A DNA stretch of 64,000 nt. Source: Bifidobacterium aquikefiri. GTDB taxonomy: Bacteria; Actinomycetota; Actinomycetes; Actinomycetales; Bifidobacteriaceae. The stretch covers positions 310,001 to 374,000 of the forward strand of contig NZ_MWXA01000005.1 of assembly GCF_002259795.1 (NCBI RefSeq), in the 5' to 3' direction. This document shows, one piece after another, positions 37,527-46,751 of the stretch. Position numbers and translations under genes: made by a program. Position 1 is the first letter of the stretch, and each line of letters starts with the position of its first letter. The notes beneath the pieces were generated by a model, which had not been told where the DNA came from, did not search any database, and saw only the letters and a program-made list of their open reading frames with translations.

Positions 37527-38399
37527 TCAGCTTTGGGGACCTGCAAGTGGAAGAATGACTCCTGCAATCAGTAGGACTGCGACAATGACTGCCACTACGA
37601 TTCTATAGATTGCAAAACCCTTGTAAGAGAAGGTCGAAATGATCTTCAGGAATGCAATGATGACCAGGTAGCCAACGACGAAACTGACGATGGTGGCGCA
37701 AATTGTAGCGCCCCAACCCGGAAATCCAGGTTCTGAGGATGCATCGCCAATTGCCTTTACCGTTTCAAGAACGGCAGCTCCGAAAACGGCTGGTATTGCC
37801 ATCAGAAAGCTGACACGCGCCGCAGACTCACGCGTATAGCCCATGGCACGGCCAAAGGTGATGGTTCCGCCGGAACGCGAAACACCAGGGATGAGAGCAA
37901 GCATCTGACCGAAGCCAAAGATTGCCGCTTCCTTCATGTTCATGTCGTCAAGTGTCTTGATCTGTCTGCTCTTCGCATCGAAATACCACAACAGCAAGCC
38001 AAAAATAATCAATACGGAAACCGTAATCCACAGATTTCGAAGGCTCGTTTCAATGCGCTTCTGGAACAGCACACCCGCAATCACTATCGGCAGGGTACCG
38101 ACGATGATGTACCAGCCCATTGACGCATCCTTGTCCCCTGCGCCAAAGCGGCTGTGCATATCCTTGCCATTGGTTCCCATCAGGCAGCGATACCAATGTG
38201 AGAGGATTCTTGCGATGTCATGCCTGAAATACAGCAGAACCGCAGATTCCGTACCAATCTGGATGATGGCAGTGAAGGCCGCCCCTGGGTCATCTCCGAG
38301 CAAAGCACCAATGATTCGAATATGTGCGCTTGAAGAAACAGGCAGAAATTCAGTCAATCCCTGAATGATGCCGAAGAAAATCGCCTCGAAGAAATTCAT
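37527..38399 (-). CDS. uppP: Undecaprenyl-diphosphate phosphatase
   Basis: A 290-aa BacA-type membrane phosphatase recycling the lipid carrier of peptidoglycan synthesis. MNFFEAIFFGIIQGLTEFLPVSSSAHI at the N-terminus and the repeat-like PGVSRSGGTI segment hold the catalytic Glu, Ser and Arg. About eight membrane helices. The start at 38399 has GAGG four bases upstream; the longer frame to 38528 is not supported. It is divergent from the fructosamine kinase gene. Confidence 0.95.
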   Translation of the reverse strand: MNFFEAIFFGIIQGLTEFLPVSSSAHIRIIGALLGDDPGAAFTAIIQIGTESAVLLYFRHDIARILSHWYRCLMGTNGKDMHSRFGAGDKDASMGWYIIVGTLPIVIAGVLFQKRIETSLRNLWITVSVLIIFGLLLWYFDAKSRQIKTLDDMNMKEAAIFGFGQMLALIPGVSRSGGTITFGRAMGYTRESAARVSFLMAIPAVFGAAVLETVKAIGDASSEPGFPGWGATICATIVSFVVGYLVIIAFLKIISTFSYKGFAIYRIVVAVIVAVLLIAGVILPLAGPQS

Positions 38400-38539
38400 A
38401 AAGCCTCGTATTGCTGATGAACGAATATGGACATTCCACGTCACAGAGTACTCAACCTGCACGCGTGGAAGCCCGTATGGGCTCATTGTCGCGCAGAATG
38501 CCCACAATGAACGTATAGATAATACCAAGGAGATTCAAT

Positions 38540-39331
38540 ATGGCAACATATCGTAAAAGTCGCGCCCATGCTCCAGCCGGATTCTTCGAATGTGAGGGCA
38601 GGGGTTTGCAATGGCTTGGTGAAGCACAATCTCAAGGTGGACCCCGTGTTGTTGATGTCTTTGATTGGGGCAAGGACTATCTCGATATCGAGCGTGTCGA
38701 TGCAAGTTCGCCAACACCAAAGGCCGCATATGATTTCGGGGCGGCATTGGCGCGCATGCATGACGCAGGTGCTGACTACTTCGGCTCAGCGCCTCGAGAC
38801 TATACAGGAACATGCTATTTCGGACCCTTGCAGGATCCGGTTCCGATGGACACGGGCACTTGGGACAATCCAGCTGACTATTATGCCGAAGGGCGCCTAC
38901 TCCCCATGGTTCGGATGGGCATTGAGCGCAGAGCATTAAATCAGAACGACTTACGCATGACAGAAGAAATCGTTGATGCATTGCCGGACTTACTCGGCGA
39001 AGCCGGTCATGACAAGCCTGCTCGCGTTCACGGAGACCTATGGAGCGGCAATCTGATGTGGACGGCCGACAAAGGTGAGACGCAGGCGGTGCTGATTGAT
39101 CCCGCTGCGCATGGTGGGCATCGGGAAGAGGACATCGCGATGCTGCATCTTTTCGGAGCATCGTACCTGGAACAGATCGTTGATGGCTACCAGTCAGTTC
39201 ATCCTCTTGCTTCTGGATTCCAACAGCGATACACCTTGTGGCAGCTCTACCCCATTGCCGGACATTGTGTATTCTTCGGTGGCGGATATGTGAGCGAATA
39301 CCGTTCCATGTGCCGCTCGCTGCTTCAATAG
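38540..39331 (+). CDS. Fructosamine kinase family protein
   Basis: A 263-aa protein-kinase-like small-molecule kinase that phosphorylates Amadori products (ketosamines), promoting deglycation. VHGDLWSGNLMW carries the catalytic Asp, and LIDPAAHGGHREEDIAML carries the Mg-binding Asp with the family-specific downstream pattern. The N-terminal lysine region is short compared with some homologues. AAGGAG precedes the ATG at 8-base spacing. Single-gene unit. Confidence 0.9.
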   Translation: MATYRKSRAHAPAGFFECEGRGLQWLGEAQSQGGPRVVDVFDWGKDYLDIERVDASSPTPKAAYDFGAALARMHDAGADYFGSAPRDYTGTCYFGPLQDPVPMDTGTWDNPADYYAEGRLLPMVRMGIERRALNQNDLRMTEEIVDALPDLLGEAGHDKPARVHGDLWSGNLMWTADKGETQAVLIDPAAHGGHREEDIAMLHLFGASYLEQIVDGYQSVHPLASGFQQRYTLWQLYPIAGHCVFFGGGYVSEYRSMCRSLLQ

Positions 39332-39439
39332 CACCAGAAACACTCCACAGGCTGGTTCAATACGCTGCTTTCACAGACCTGATGTGGATTTTTCACTCCA
39401 TCTCAAGTGAGATTTTCGAGTTGTTGTATACGGAAGAAG

Positions 39440-39483
39440 TACGGATGGGGACTGTGCAAGCGCTTACACAGTCCCCATCCGTA
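39440..39483. terminator. Near-perfect 44-base palindrome between converging genes
   Basis: Arms TACGGATGGGGACTGTG (39440-39456) and its exact complement (39467-39483) flank a C/A mismatch and an AAGC-GCTT core. It lies between the fructosamine kinase gene end and the dnaJ end. No T-run on either strand. A U-tract-independent bidirectional terminator is the simplest reading. Confidence 0.8.
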
Positions 39484-39523
39484 TCACAGGCATATTGATA
39501 TTGTGCCGTGCCATATGGTCTTG

Positions 39524-40672
39524 TCAGCCCAAGGCATCCTTGATTCTGCCAAAGAACCCTTTGCGACTCTTTGTCTTAGGGCGTGACCTTCCCGTCGTGT
39601 GATGGGCATCGGCGTCATGAAGCTTTGCGAATTCCATCATCAGCTTCTCTTCCTTGTCACTGAGCTTGGTTGGCGTATCGACAACCATGTGCGCAACCAG
39701 ATCACCACGTTCGCTTTGCGAGCGAAGCTTCGTCACGCCAAGCCCTTTCAGAGGAATCGCGTCTTCCGACTGGCACCCGGCCGGGATGCTCAAGGTTTTC
39801 TTGCCATCAAAAGTGTCAATGTCGATGTCATGCCCGAGAACTGCCCAGCTCATTGGAATCTGAATCCAGCAATGCAGATTGTCTCCATCGCGCGTGTATT
39901 GAGGATCTGGATTGATGGATATGTCTATATATAAGTCACCAGCGGCACCACCGCCCTCACCGACCTCACCCTGAGAAGCGAGACGAAGACGGGAATCATC
40001 GGTAATGCCGGCAGGAATGGTTACTCCAACAGAACGCTTCGTCTGCACACGACCATGCCCCACGCATGTCTGGCATGGATGCTCGATGATCGTTCCGTGG
40101 CCCTCGCAGCGTTCGCATGGCGCTGAAGTCATCATCTGCCCCAACATGGTGCGCACCACCTTCTGTCTGAACCCCTGACCCTTGCAATCCGGGCAGGTCA
40201 CTGGCTTCTCGCCATTGCGGGTACCGGCACCACCACAGTCAGGACACAGACCATAGGTATGGATCGTGGTGTGCGCCACTCCCCCGAAAATGGCTGTCTT
40301 CAAATCGATGTTCACATGTGACAAGGCATCGCGGCCAGCCTGTGTACGAGGAATCGGGCCCTGCCCTGAAGATCCAAAGCCTGAACCAAAGAACTGGCCA
40401 AAGATATCACCAAATCCATCGAACCCTTGCGCGCCTTGTCCAAATCCGGCAGAAGCCTGTGGATTGTTAGGATCTACGCCCTGGTCATACATCTGTTTCT
40501 TCTGCGGATCGGACAACACGTCGTAGGCGTTGTTGACCTCTTTGAACTTGTCTTCGAACTGCGGGCCAGCAATGTCTGGATGATATTTACGGCTCATCTT
40601 TCGATATGCCCGCTTGATCTCATCTTCGCTTGCCTCGCGGGTAACCCCCAAGACCTCGTAATAATCTGCCAC
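39524..40672 (-). CDS. dnaJ: Chaperone DnaJ
   Basis: A 382-aa Hsp40 co-chaperone for DnaK. J domain with HPD (MSRKYHPDIAG) at about residues 28-38, a Gly/Phe-rich linker, four CxxCxGxG-type zinc motifs (CPDCGGAG, CPDCKGQG, CERCEGHG, CQTCVGHG) and the C-terminal substrate domain. It follows hrcA by 61 bases and is the heat-shock-regulated DnaJ of actinobacteria (DnaJ2 type). HrcA control through the CIRCE site at 42.1 kb is likely. Confidence 0.96.
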   Translation of the reverse strand: MADYYEVLGVTREASEDEIKRAYRKMSRKYHPDIAGPQFEDKFKEVNNAYDVLSDPQKKQMYDQGVDPNNPQASAGFGQGAQGFDGFGDIFGQFFGSGFGSSGQGPIPRTQAGRDALSHVNIDLKTAIFGGVAHTTIHTYGLCPDCGGAGTRNGEKPVTCPDCKGQGFRQKVVRTMLGQMMTSAPCERCEGHGTIIEHPCQTCVGHGRVQTKRSVGVTIPAGITDDSRLRLASQGEVGEGGGAAGDLYIDISINPDPQYTRDGDNLHCWIQIPMSWAVLGHDIDIDTFDGKKTLSIPAGCQSEDAIPLKGLGVTKLRSQSERGDLVAHMVVDTPTKLSDKEEKLMMEFAKLHDADAHHTTGRSRPKTKSRKGFFGRIKDALG

Positions 40673-40733
40673 TGGTATTTCTTTCTGTGTGCTTGCCGTG
40701 CAATTGTCTCATATGGCCGCAATGGCCGAAGCA

Positions 40734-41936
40734 TTATGATGGGGAAGTTTCGTTCCCGTTTTCCTGTGCGATACATGAAGTCAGATACCGCGCAACTGCC
40801 TGAACAGCGGAGATCGTAGCCGCATAATCCATATGCGTCGGCCCGATGGAACCGATGAAGGCCACTGGCTCTGCAGTATCCGAGACTGAGGACTCATCTT
40901 CATCGCCAGTGCCCAGATTCATCTCCACAGCATTCCCGGCCAAGCGATTACTGATGTCATCAGCGCCGTCCACCTCCTGACGACGCAGACCGGTGGCAGC
41001 ATCGGCTGACGCTGAGCGGGCTATGTGCCCATATCCACTGGTAACGACGGCAGCATGAATCAGGCCAAGCGTATGAGTTTCTGAACCAATGGCAACACTG
41101 ACCCCATGAGACTGTCGAACCTCGCTGAGTGCACTCATCAATCTCATCAGAACAACCTGCTCTTCCAACGCATCGAAGATTGGAGCCAGATCGGTAATGC
41201 CAATTGCCTGCTGATGTGTGAGTTGCGATGTTCCAGCCATATAGAGTTTGCTGGACTGCTCCTCACCTGCCATGTCGTCGAATATCTCGGCAAGTCTCAC
41301 CACGAGCATATGAATCCGGTGAAACGCAGCGGTCATTGACAAGCTTCGCAGGAATTCGCCGGTACGGGATAGAGAAACTCCCTGGCATTGCTGATTCACC
41401 ACGTCACCAAGACGGTTGATGAGCTCTGCAGAAGGCACCTCAGAGCAACGAAGAGTCCTCTGAACCACACTGCCAGTATCAGTAATGACAACCACCAGAA
41501 GCATCGTCGGTGCCAATGCAACAATTTCAATTCTGCGCAAGAGTGATTTGGCAAGCGAAGGCGATGCCACTATCGCGACTTGACCGGTGACCTGTGCCAA
41601 CAGCTGTGCAGCCCGATGCAAGGTATCTTCAAGACTGACCGAACCTGAAAGAAATCCATCGATGCCCCTGCGTTGTGCCCGAGAGAGTGGAACTATCTTC
41701 GCCAGTCGATCAACGAAGTAGCGATATCCCTTTTCAGTTGGAATTCTGCCCGCAGAGGTATGCGGCTGCACCAGAAAACCTTCATCTTCCAAAGCAGACA
41801 TGTCATTTCGTACCGTTGCCGAGCTCACGCCAAGATCGTGGGATTTCGTGAGCGAGCCCGAGCCAACAGGCTCCTGAGAACGAATATAGTCTTCGACCAC
41901 AGCTCGCAAAACAAGCATTCTCCGTGTGTTCGTCAT
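40734..41936 (-). CDS. hrcA: Heat-inducible transcription repressor HrcA
   Basis: A 400-aa repressor binding CIRCE operators. N-terminal winged helix with RRMLVLRAVVEDYIRSQEPVGS and the SSATVRNDMSALEDEGFL recognition region, then a GAF-like dimerisation domain. A polar insert of about 50 residues with LRRQEVDGADDISN, near the C-terminus, is longer than in most HrcA proteins. Upstream lies a CIRCE element, 158 bases before the start, indicating autoregulation. Confidence 0.95.
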   Translation of the reverse strand: MTNTRRMLVLRAVVEDYIRSQEPVGSGSLTKSHDLGVSSATVRNDMSALEDEGFLVQPHTSAGRIPTEKGYRYFVDRLAKIVPLSRAQRRGIDGFLSGSVSLEDTLHRAAQLLAQVTGQVAIVASPSLAKSLLRRIEIVALAPTMLLVVVITDTGSVVQRTLRCSEVPSAELINRLGDVVNQQCQGVSLSRTGEFLRSLSMTAAFHRIHMLVVRLAEIFDDMAGEEQSSKLYMAGTSQLTHQQAIGITDLAPIFDALEEQVVLMRLMSALSEVRQSHGVSVAIGSETHTLGLIHAAVVTSGYGHIARSASADAATGLRRQEVDGADDISNRLAGNAVEMNLGTGDEDESSVSDTAEPVAFIGSIGPTHMDYAATISAVQAVARYLTSCIAQENGNETSPS

Positions 41937-42298
41937 GCTCGCCTCCTTATCTGCAGTCCGTCAAGTGTTTGAACTCGGACTCCTTCATGTTCGGCGTGTC
42001 TTGCAAAACTCATCCGAAAGCACCGTGCCACTCATAATTGCCGTGACATCATCATATGGAGTCATTATTAACCATCTAACAGTATAAGAAGTATTAGCAC
42101 TCACTATGGAAGACTGCTAATGACTTCGTTATCAGCTAAGCCTCTCGAACCGGATATCAATCCGACTGTCGGACACACGAATCCTCACGTTCTGTGTCGT
42201 CTGCGAAAGCTAGCATGGGAGTGCAATGTGAGGGTCGCATTCGCATTCGGCACCTGCCAGATGCGAGGCCCACTAATTGGAAGGAAAGTTGATCACAT
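41937..42298. promoter_or_regulatory. Divergent hrcA-tkt promoter region
   Basis: A 362-base gap with the CIRCE site in the middle and long leaders on each side. A 60-codon frame at 42120-42302 begins at the edge of the CIRCE element and has no recognisable homology; it is not called. tkt has AAGGAAAG ten bases before its ATG. Confidence 0.6.
42094..42120. promoter_or_regulatory. CIRCE operator (HrcA-binding site)
   Basis: TTAGCACTC (42094-42102), nine bases, then GACTGCTAA (42112-42120). It differs from consensus TTAGCACTC-N9-GAGTGCTAA by one base in the right arm. It lies between the divergent hrcA and tkt genes, 158 bases from hrcA and 179 from tkt. A TATACT -10-like box follows on the minus strand, so it fits the hrcA-dnaJ promoter. 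Confidence 0.93.
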
Positions 42299-44401
42299 AT
42301 GACCGATTTTAAGTGGTCTGAGCTGGACGACCGCGCAGTCAAGATGGCTAAGGTCCTCTCTGCAGATGCGGTTGAGAAGGCAGGAAGCGGCCATCCCGGC
42401 TCCCCAATATCTCTGGCTCCAATCGCCTATACGCTCTACCAGCATTTCATCAAGCACGATCCAAACGACCCAAAGTGGGCAGGACGCGATCGTTTCATTC
42501 TCTCGGGTGGACATGCTTCCCTGACTGAATACGTTCAGTTGTTCTTCTCTGGCTATGGCCTGACCCTTGATGATCTGAAGAAGTTCCGCACTGCCGGAAC
42601 GCGCACTCCAGGCCACCCTGAATATGGCTTGACTCCAGGCATCGAAATGACAACCGGCCCCCTGGGCCAGGGTCTCGCTTCTGCCGTCGGATTTGCATAC
42701 GGCCAGCGCTACCAGCGCGGACTGCTTGATCCTGACGCAAAGGCTGGCACTTCACCATTCGACCATAAGGTCTGGGTCATCTGTGGTGAGGGCGATGTCG
42801 AGGAAGGCGTCTCATCTGAGGCAAGCTCACTCGCAGGCAATCAGGAACTCGGAAACCTCACTGTTATCTTCGATGCCAACCACATCCAGATTGAGGGCGA
42901 CACCAAGCTCGCCTTCGGTGAAGACATTCTCAAGCGTTACGAGGCTTACGGCTGGTACACCGATGAGTTTAGCTTCATTCAGCCAGACGGAACCTACAAG
43001 GAAGACACCGAAGGTCTTGCCAAGGTTCTCGAAAAGGCCGAGGCAGTCACCGATCGTCCGAAGTTCATCAAGGTTGATTCACTCATTGCATGGCCAACGC
43101 CAGGCAAGACCAACGATCCATCTTCCCACGGTTCAAAGCTCGGCAGTGAAGCTGTGGCTGGCCTCAAGAAGGTTCTTGGATATGATCCAGACAAGAGCTT
43201 CGAAGTTGACGAAGAGGCGCTTGCTCACGCTCGCGAGGTTGCGCAGCGTGGACTTGAGGCGCACGCCGAGTGGGATCAGAAGATTGACGCTTGGAGAAAG
43301 GCAAACCCCGATAAGGCCGCTCTCTACGACCGTATCAGCCAGGGCAAGCTTCCTGAGGAGTTCGACAAGGCTATCGATGATCTCGTCGACACGTTCGAGC
43401 CTGGTTCAAAGGTTGCGACACGTAAGGCTTCCGGTGCCGTCATCAATGCAATCGCCGCCGTCATGCCTGAACTTTGGGGTGGCTCCGCTGATCTTGGTGG
43501 TTCCAACAACACCAACATCAAGGGCGCAGCTTCATTCATTCCAGCCAAGGATGCCACGGTCCAGTGGCCAGATGCCAATGAGTATGGGCGTCAGCTGCAC
43601 TTCGGCGTCCGTGAGTTCGCCATGGGTGCCATCACCAATGGCATTCTTCTGGGCTCCGATACCCGTCCATTCAATGGCACCTTCTTCCAGTTCTCCGATT
43701 ACGAGCGTCCATCCGTTCGCCTCGCAGCACTGATGAAGATTCCAAACCTCTACATCTGGACCCACGATTCAGTGGCTCTTGGTGAAGATGGTCCAACGCA
43801 TCAGCCAATCGAGCATCTTGCAGCAGTTCGCGGCATTCCTCAGCTCGAGGTTGTACGTCCAGCCGATGAGTACGAAACCGCCGAGGCCTATCGTTATTTC
43901 TTCGAGAAGGATAATACGCTTCCAGCGGCTTTGATTCTGACACGTCAGGGTGTTCCTACCCTTGAGGAGACCAAGGCAAAGGCACGTGATGGCGTTCGTC
44001 GTGGCGCCTATGTGCTGGTTGACACCGAAGGTGAGCCTGATGTACTGATCATGGGAACCGGTTCCGAGGTTCAGCATGCCGTTGCAGCAGCCAAGTCTCT
44101 TGCTGATGAAGGCATCAAGGCACGTGTGATTTCTGTGCCATCCATGGAATGGTTCGAAGAGCAGGATGAAGAATATCGCGAAGAGATTCTTCCTTCAGCC
44201 GTCAAGGCTCGTGTGTCGGTCGAAGCCGGCATCGCAATGCCGTGGTACAAGTACCTCGGCAGCTATGGCAAGCCCGTTTCCATCGAAAGCTTCGGCCTTC
44301 AGGGTGACGGCGACGAGAACATGGTTGACCTTGGCATCACCGCCGAACATGTCGAAGATGCCGCAAAGGCTTCCATCGCAGCCGTAGAGGCAGCTGAATA
44401 G
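42299..44401 (+). CDS. tkt: Transketolase
   Basis: A 700-aa TPP enzyme of the pentose phosphate pathway, essential in the bifid shunt. The TPP motif GEGDVEEGVSSEASSLAGNQELGNLTVIFDANH is visible (residues ~160 onward), with AGSGHPGSP near the N-terminus and the THDSVALGEDGPTHQPIEHL catalytic-His region in the second half. Codon use is strongly biased, suggesting high expression. tal follows 100 bases later. Confidence 0.97.
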   Translation: MTDFKWSELDDRAVKMAKVLSADAVEKAGSGHPGSPISLAPIAYTLYQHFIKHDPNDPKWAGRDRFILSGGHASLTEYVQLFFSGYGLTLDDLKKFRTAGTRTPGHPEYGLTPGIEMTTGPLGQGLASAVGFAYGQRYQRGLLDPDAKAGTSPFDHKVWVICGEGDVEEGVSSEASSLAGNQELGNLTVIFDANHIQIEGDTKLAFGEDILKRYEAYGWYTDEFSFIQPDGTYKEDTEGLAKVLEKAEAVTDRPKFIKVDSLIAWPTPGKTNDPSSHGSKLGSEAVAGLKKVLGYDPDKSFEVDEEALAHAREVAQRGLEAHAEWDQKIDAWRKANPDKAALYDRISQGKLPEEFDKAIDDLVDTFEPGSKVATRKASGAVINAIAAVMPELWGGSADLGGSNNTNIKGAASFIPAKDATVQWPDANEYGRQLHFGVREFAMGAITNGILLGSDTRPFNGTFFQFSDYERPSVRLAALMKIPNLYIWTHDSVALGEDGPTHQPIEHLAAVRGIPQLEVVRPADEYETAEAYRYFFEKDNTLPAALILTRQGVPTLEETKAKARDGVRRGAYVLVDTEGEPDVLIMGTGSEVQHAVAAAKSLADEGIKARVISVPSMEWFEEQDEEYREEILPSAVKARVSVEAGIAMPWYKYLGSYGKPVSIESFGLQGDGDENMVDLGITAEHVEDAAKASIAAVEAAE

Positions 44402-44501
44402 TTCATCTTCGCAATGTTGTGGGAGTGCGCAGCTCAGCAAGATCCTGACCGCTCACTCCCATGCATGCATACAGATGTTTGAGTGAATTTAAGGAGTAGT
44501 A

Positions 44502-45611
44502 ATGGCAGAAAATGAAAACACACAACGTACGAGTGACTCCGGCGTTTCGATCTGGCTCGATGACTTGAGCCGTACCCGCATCGAATCTGGCAGCTTGCAG
44601 AAGCTCATCGCAGAGAAGAATGTCGTTGGGGTTACCACCAACCCATCGATCTTCCAGAAGGCACTGAGCCAGGTAGGCCCATATGATGCACAGCTCAAGG
44701 AACTCGGCAAGGTTGACGTCGAGACCGCCGTTCGTGAACTGACCACAACCGATGTACGCAACGCAACCGATATATTCGCTGATGTTGCCAAGAACACCAA
44801 CTTCGTCGACGGACGCGTTTCCATCGAAGTTGACCCACGCCTCGCGCACGACACCGCCAACACCGAGAAGCAGGCTGTGGAACTGTGGGAAAAGGTTGAT
44901 CGTCCGAATGCCATGATCAAGATTCCTGCAACGCTTGAGGGTCTTCCAGCAATCACCGCAACATTGTCCAAGGGCATTTCAGTGAACGTCACACTGATCT
45001 TCTCCCTCGAACGCTACGAGCAGGTCATCGATGCCTTTATCGAAGGTATCGCACAGGCTGACAAGAATGGCCACGACCTGAGCCGCATGGGTTCAGTCGC
45101 ATCCTTCTTCGTCTCCCGCGTTGATACTGCCGTTGACAAACTCCTCGAAGCCAATGGCTCCGACGAGGCCAAGGCGCTCGAAGGCAAGGCAGCCGTTGCC
45201 AATGCCCGACTCGCCTATGAACTCTTCGAGAAGAAGTTCGCCGAGGATCCACGCTGGGCCGACCTTGAGGCCAAAGGTGCCAAGAAGCAGCGTCCACTGT
45301 GGGCATCGACCGGTACCAAGAACCCTGCATACTCTGATTGCAAGTATGTTGATGAACTCGTTGCCAAGAACATTGTCAACACCATGCCTGAGAAGACGCT
45401 GAATGCTCTTGCAGCCCATGGCAATGGCAAGCCTTCCATCGTAGACACTTACGAGGAGAGCCACGAAGTCATGAACAAGCTTGCAGAGCTCGGTATCAGC
45501 ATCAAGGAAGTCACCGACAAGCTTGAGGCTGATGGTGTCGCTGCATTCATCAAGTCCTGGGACTCGGTGCTCAGCGATGTTCAGTCCGGCATTGACCGCG
45601 TCAATGCCTGA
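44502..45611 (+). CDS. tal: Transaldolase
   Basis: A 369-aa class I aldolase of the pentose phosphate pathway working with tkt to convert hexose and pentose phosphates. GVTTNPSIFQKAL near the N-terminus, the Schiff-base lysine in AMIKIPATLEG, and the LWASTGTKNPAYSD segment are diagnostic of the actinobacterial TalB/Tal-type enzyme. TTAAGGAGTAGT precedes the ATG. It ends 39 bases before a strong terminator. Confidence 0.97.
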   Translation: MAENENTQRTSDSGVSIWLDDLSRTRIESGSLQKLIAEKNVVGVTTNPSIFQKALSQVGPYDAQLKELGKVDVETAVRELTTTDVRNATDIFADVAKNTNFVDGRVSIEVDPRLAHDTANTEKQAVELWEKVDRPNAMIKIPATLEGLPAITATLSKGISVNVTLIFSLERYEQVIDAFIEGIAQADKNGHDLSRMGSVASFFVSRVDTAVDKLLEANGSDEAKALEGKAAVANARLAYELFEKKFAEDPRWADLEAKGAKKQRPLWASTGTKNPAYSDCKYVDELVAKNIVNTMPEKTLNALAAHGNGKPSIVDTYEESHEVMNKLAELGISIKEVTDKLEADGVAAFIKSWDSVLSDVQSGIDRVNA

Positions 45612-45650
45612 AGCAACTGAATTTACCAAACTGAATTTCCGGTAATTCAT

Positions 45651-45686
45651 AATGTGCATGTGCCAGTTGGTACATGCACATTTTTT
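45651..45686 (+). terminator. Intrinsic terminator after tal
   Basis: An 11-bp perfect stem AATGTGCATGT / ACATGCACATT, extended inward by CC/GG, with an AGTT loop and a run of six T at 45681-45686. The classical form makes it the terminator of tkt-tal. Confidence 0.95.
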
Positions 45687-45842
45687 ATGCCCATATTTAA
45701 AATAAACGACGAGGCCTCTTCACATTGCGGCATGAAGGGCTCTGAAGATTCATGGATGTCCCCTACTCTGCGATCCCAAGCGTATGCGCATCCTCCCCAC
45801 CCAGTGCTCCCTAACAACCCAGAAACCCGTCCCTTCACGCCC

Positions 45843-45983
45843 CCCACTCCACCTTTCCGCCATTCCCAAGCCCACTCCCTTTTCCGCCATCCCTCACGCC
45901 CCCGCTCCACCTTCCGTCATCCCCAAGCACATTCCACCTTTCCGTCCTCCCCAAGCACTCCCCCTTCCCCGTCATCCCGAGCG
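45843..45983 (+). repeat. Degenerate tandem array of C-rich ~27-29-base units
   Basis: Five imperfect units built on CCACCTTTCCGTCATCCC followed by CAAGC begin near 45843, 45872, 45900, 45929 and 45956. Each contains a form of CCGTCATCCC(C/G)AAGC, the left-arm start of the palindromic element that follows; the last unit runs directly into it (45971). No coding function is evident. Confidence 0.8.
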
Positions 45984-46078
45984 GAGGCGCGAATCGCCGC
46001 AGTCGAGGGATCTCACCAACGAACATCAAAAGCGGAGATCTCTCGACTGCGGCTACGCCTCCGCTCGAGATGACAAAA
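45971..46078. repeat. Palindromic repeat element, copy A
   Basis: Left arm 45971-46014 begins GTCATCCCGAGCGGAGGCG and ends GTCGAGGGATCTC; right arm 46035-46078 begins GAGATCTCTCGACTGCGG and ends GAGATGACAAAA. The arms pair over about 40 bases with a four-base insertion and two C/T changes that keep G-U pairing; the loop is 20 bases (46015-46034). Each arm contains its own small GC hairpin. The right arm is identical over 44 bases to 46770-46813. Confidence 0.9.
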
Positions 46079-46095
46079 AGAACGACACTCAATGT

Positions 46096-46139
46096 CACAA
46101 AAGGAAAGAGCAGATCCCGCGACACAAAAGGAGAGAGCA
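46096..46139. repeat. Two 17-base direct repeats
   Basis: CACAAAAGGAAAGAGCA (46096-46112) and CACAAAAGGAGAGAGCA (46123-46139) differ at one base and repeat with a 27-base period, just downstream of palindromic copy A. Confidence 0.85.
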
Positions 46140-46283
46140 AGTCCATGGAGCAGAAGAATAGTCGTGCCGAACGTAGGCACAGGTGCAGTGGGACTGCTCT
46201 GAGTCAGCACAACGTGGGTTCATATTCGACCACATGACCAGATTGCAGTGTCGCAATCAATAGGCAAACGCTATTCTCACCAC

Positions 46284-46562
46284 ATGTATTACGTTTATAT
46301 GCTCACAAACCAGCACAACACCGTTCTCTACATCGGAGTAACCAACAACATCATGCGAAGGCTGCAAGAGCATCGCCGAGGCGAAGGACGTGCGTTCACC
46401 GCACAGTACAAACTCACCAAGGTGGTGTATCTGGAAACCTCGGAGTCAATAATGGCAGCCATAGAACGTGAAAAACAACTCAAACACTGGAGCCGCACGA
46501 AAAAGGATGCACTCATCAATGCGAAGAATCCACAATGGAAAGATTTGTCATTACAATGGTAA
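46284..46562 (+). CDS. Small GIY-YIG nuclease-domain protein (URI-type)
   Basis: A 92-aa stand-alone GIY-YIG domain of the COG2827/UPF0213 kind. YYVYMLTN...LYIGVTNNIMRRLQEH gives the Y-x-Y, Y-I-G and catalytic Arg elements; EREKQLKHWSR holds the catalytic Glu and a basic patch; the C-terminus ends NPQWKDL as in homologues. The longer frame from 46248 is less likely than the ATG at 46284; neither has a clear ribosome-binding site. It is enclosed by palindromic repeat copies A and B in the same orientation. Cellular role of these solitary nucleases is not established; action on the repeats is a hypothesis. Confidence 0.9.
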   Translation: MYYVYMLTNQHNTVLYIGVTNNIMRRLQEHRRGEGRAFTAQYKLTKVVYLETSESIMAAIEREKQLKHWSRTKKDALINAKNPQWKDLSLQW

Positions 46563-46609
46563 GATCCGACTCTTCGTTATGGCGTGTAGATTTCTGAGTG
46601 TCCCTACTC

Positions 46610-46751
46610 CGTCATCCCGTGCTAAGGCGCACATCCCGCCTCCCCGAGCGTGGCGCACCTCGTTCATCCCGAGCAAGCGGTAGATTCCGTCATCCCGAAT
46701 GAAGCGGACCCCGTCATCCCGAGCAAGCGTAGCGCGTCGAGGGATATTCTC
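46610..46751 (+). repeat. Array of left-arm-like repeats after the GIY-YIG gene
   Basis: Four degenerate copies of CGTCATCCCGAGCAAGCG lie at about 46610, 46662, 46688 and 46712. The last is nearly complete, continuing through GCGCGTCGAGGGATATTCTC (46732-46751), and forms the left arm of palindromic copy B. Confidence 0.85.

Noticed and set aside
42120-42302. 60-codon frame directly before tkt
   Set aside because: It starts at the CIRCE edge, lacks a ribosome-binding site and overlaps the tkt start; probably leader sequence.
45654-46210. Several overlapping frames of 65-139 codons in the C-rich repeat region
   Set aside because: They are low-complexity Pro/Ser/Arg translations of the repeat array in several frames, with no family resemblance.
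46284-46562. GIY-YIG homing endonuclease of an intron or intein
   Set aside because: The gene is free-standing between repeats, not inside another gene, and lacks a separate DNA-recognition domain.
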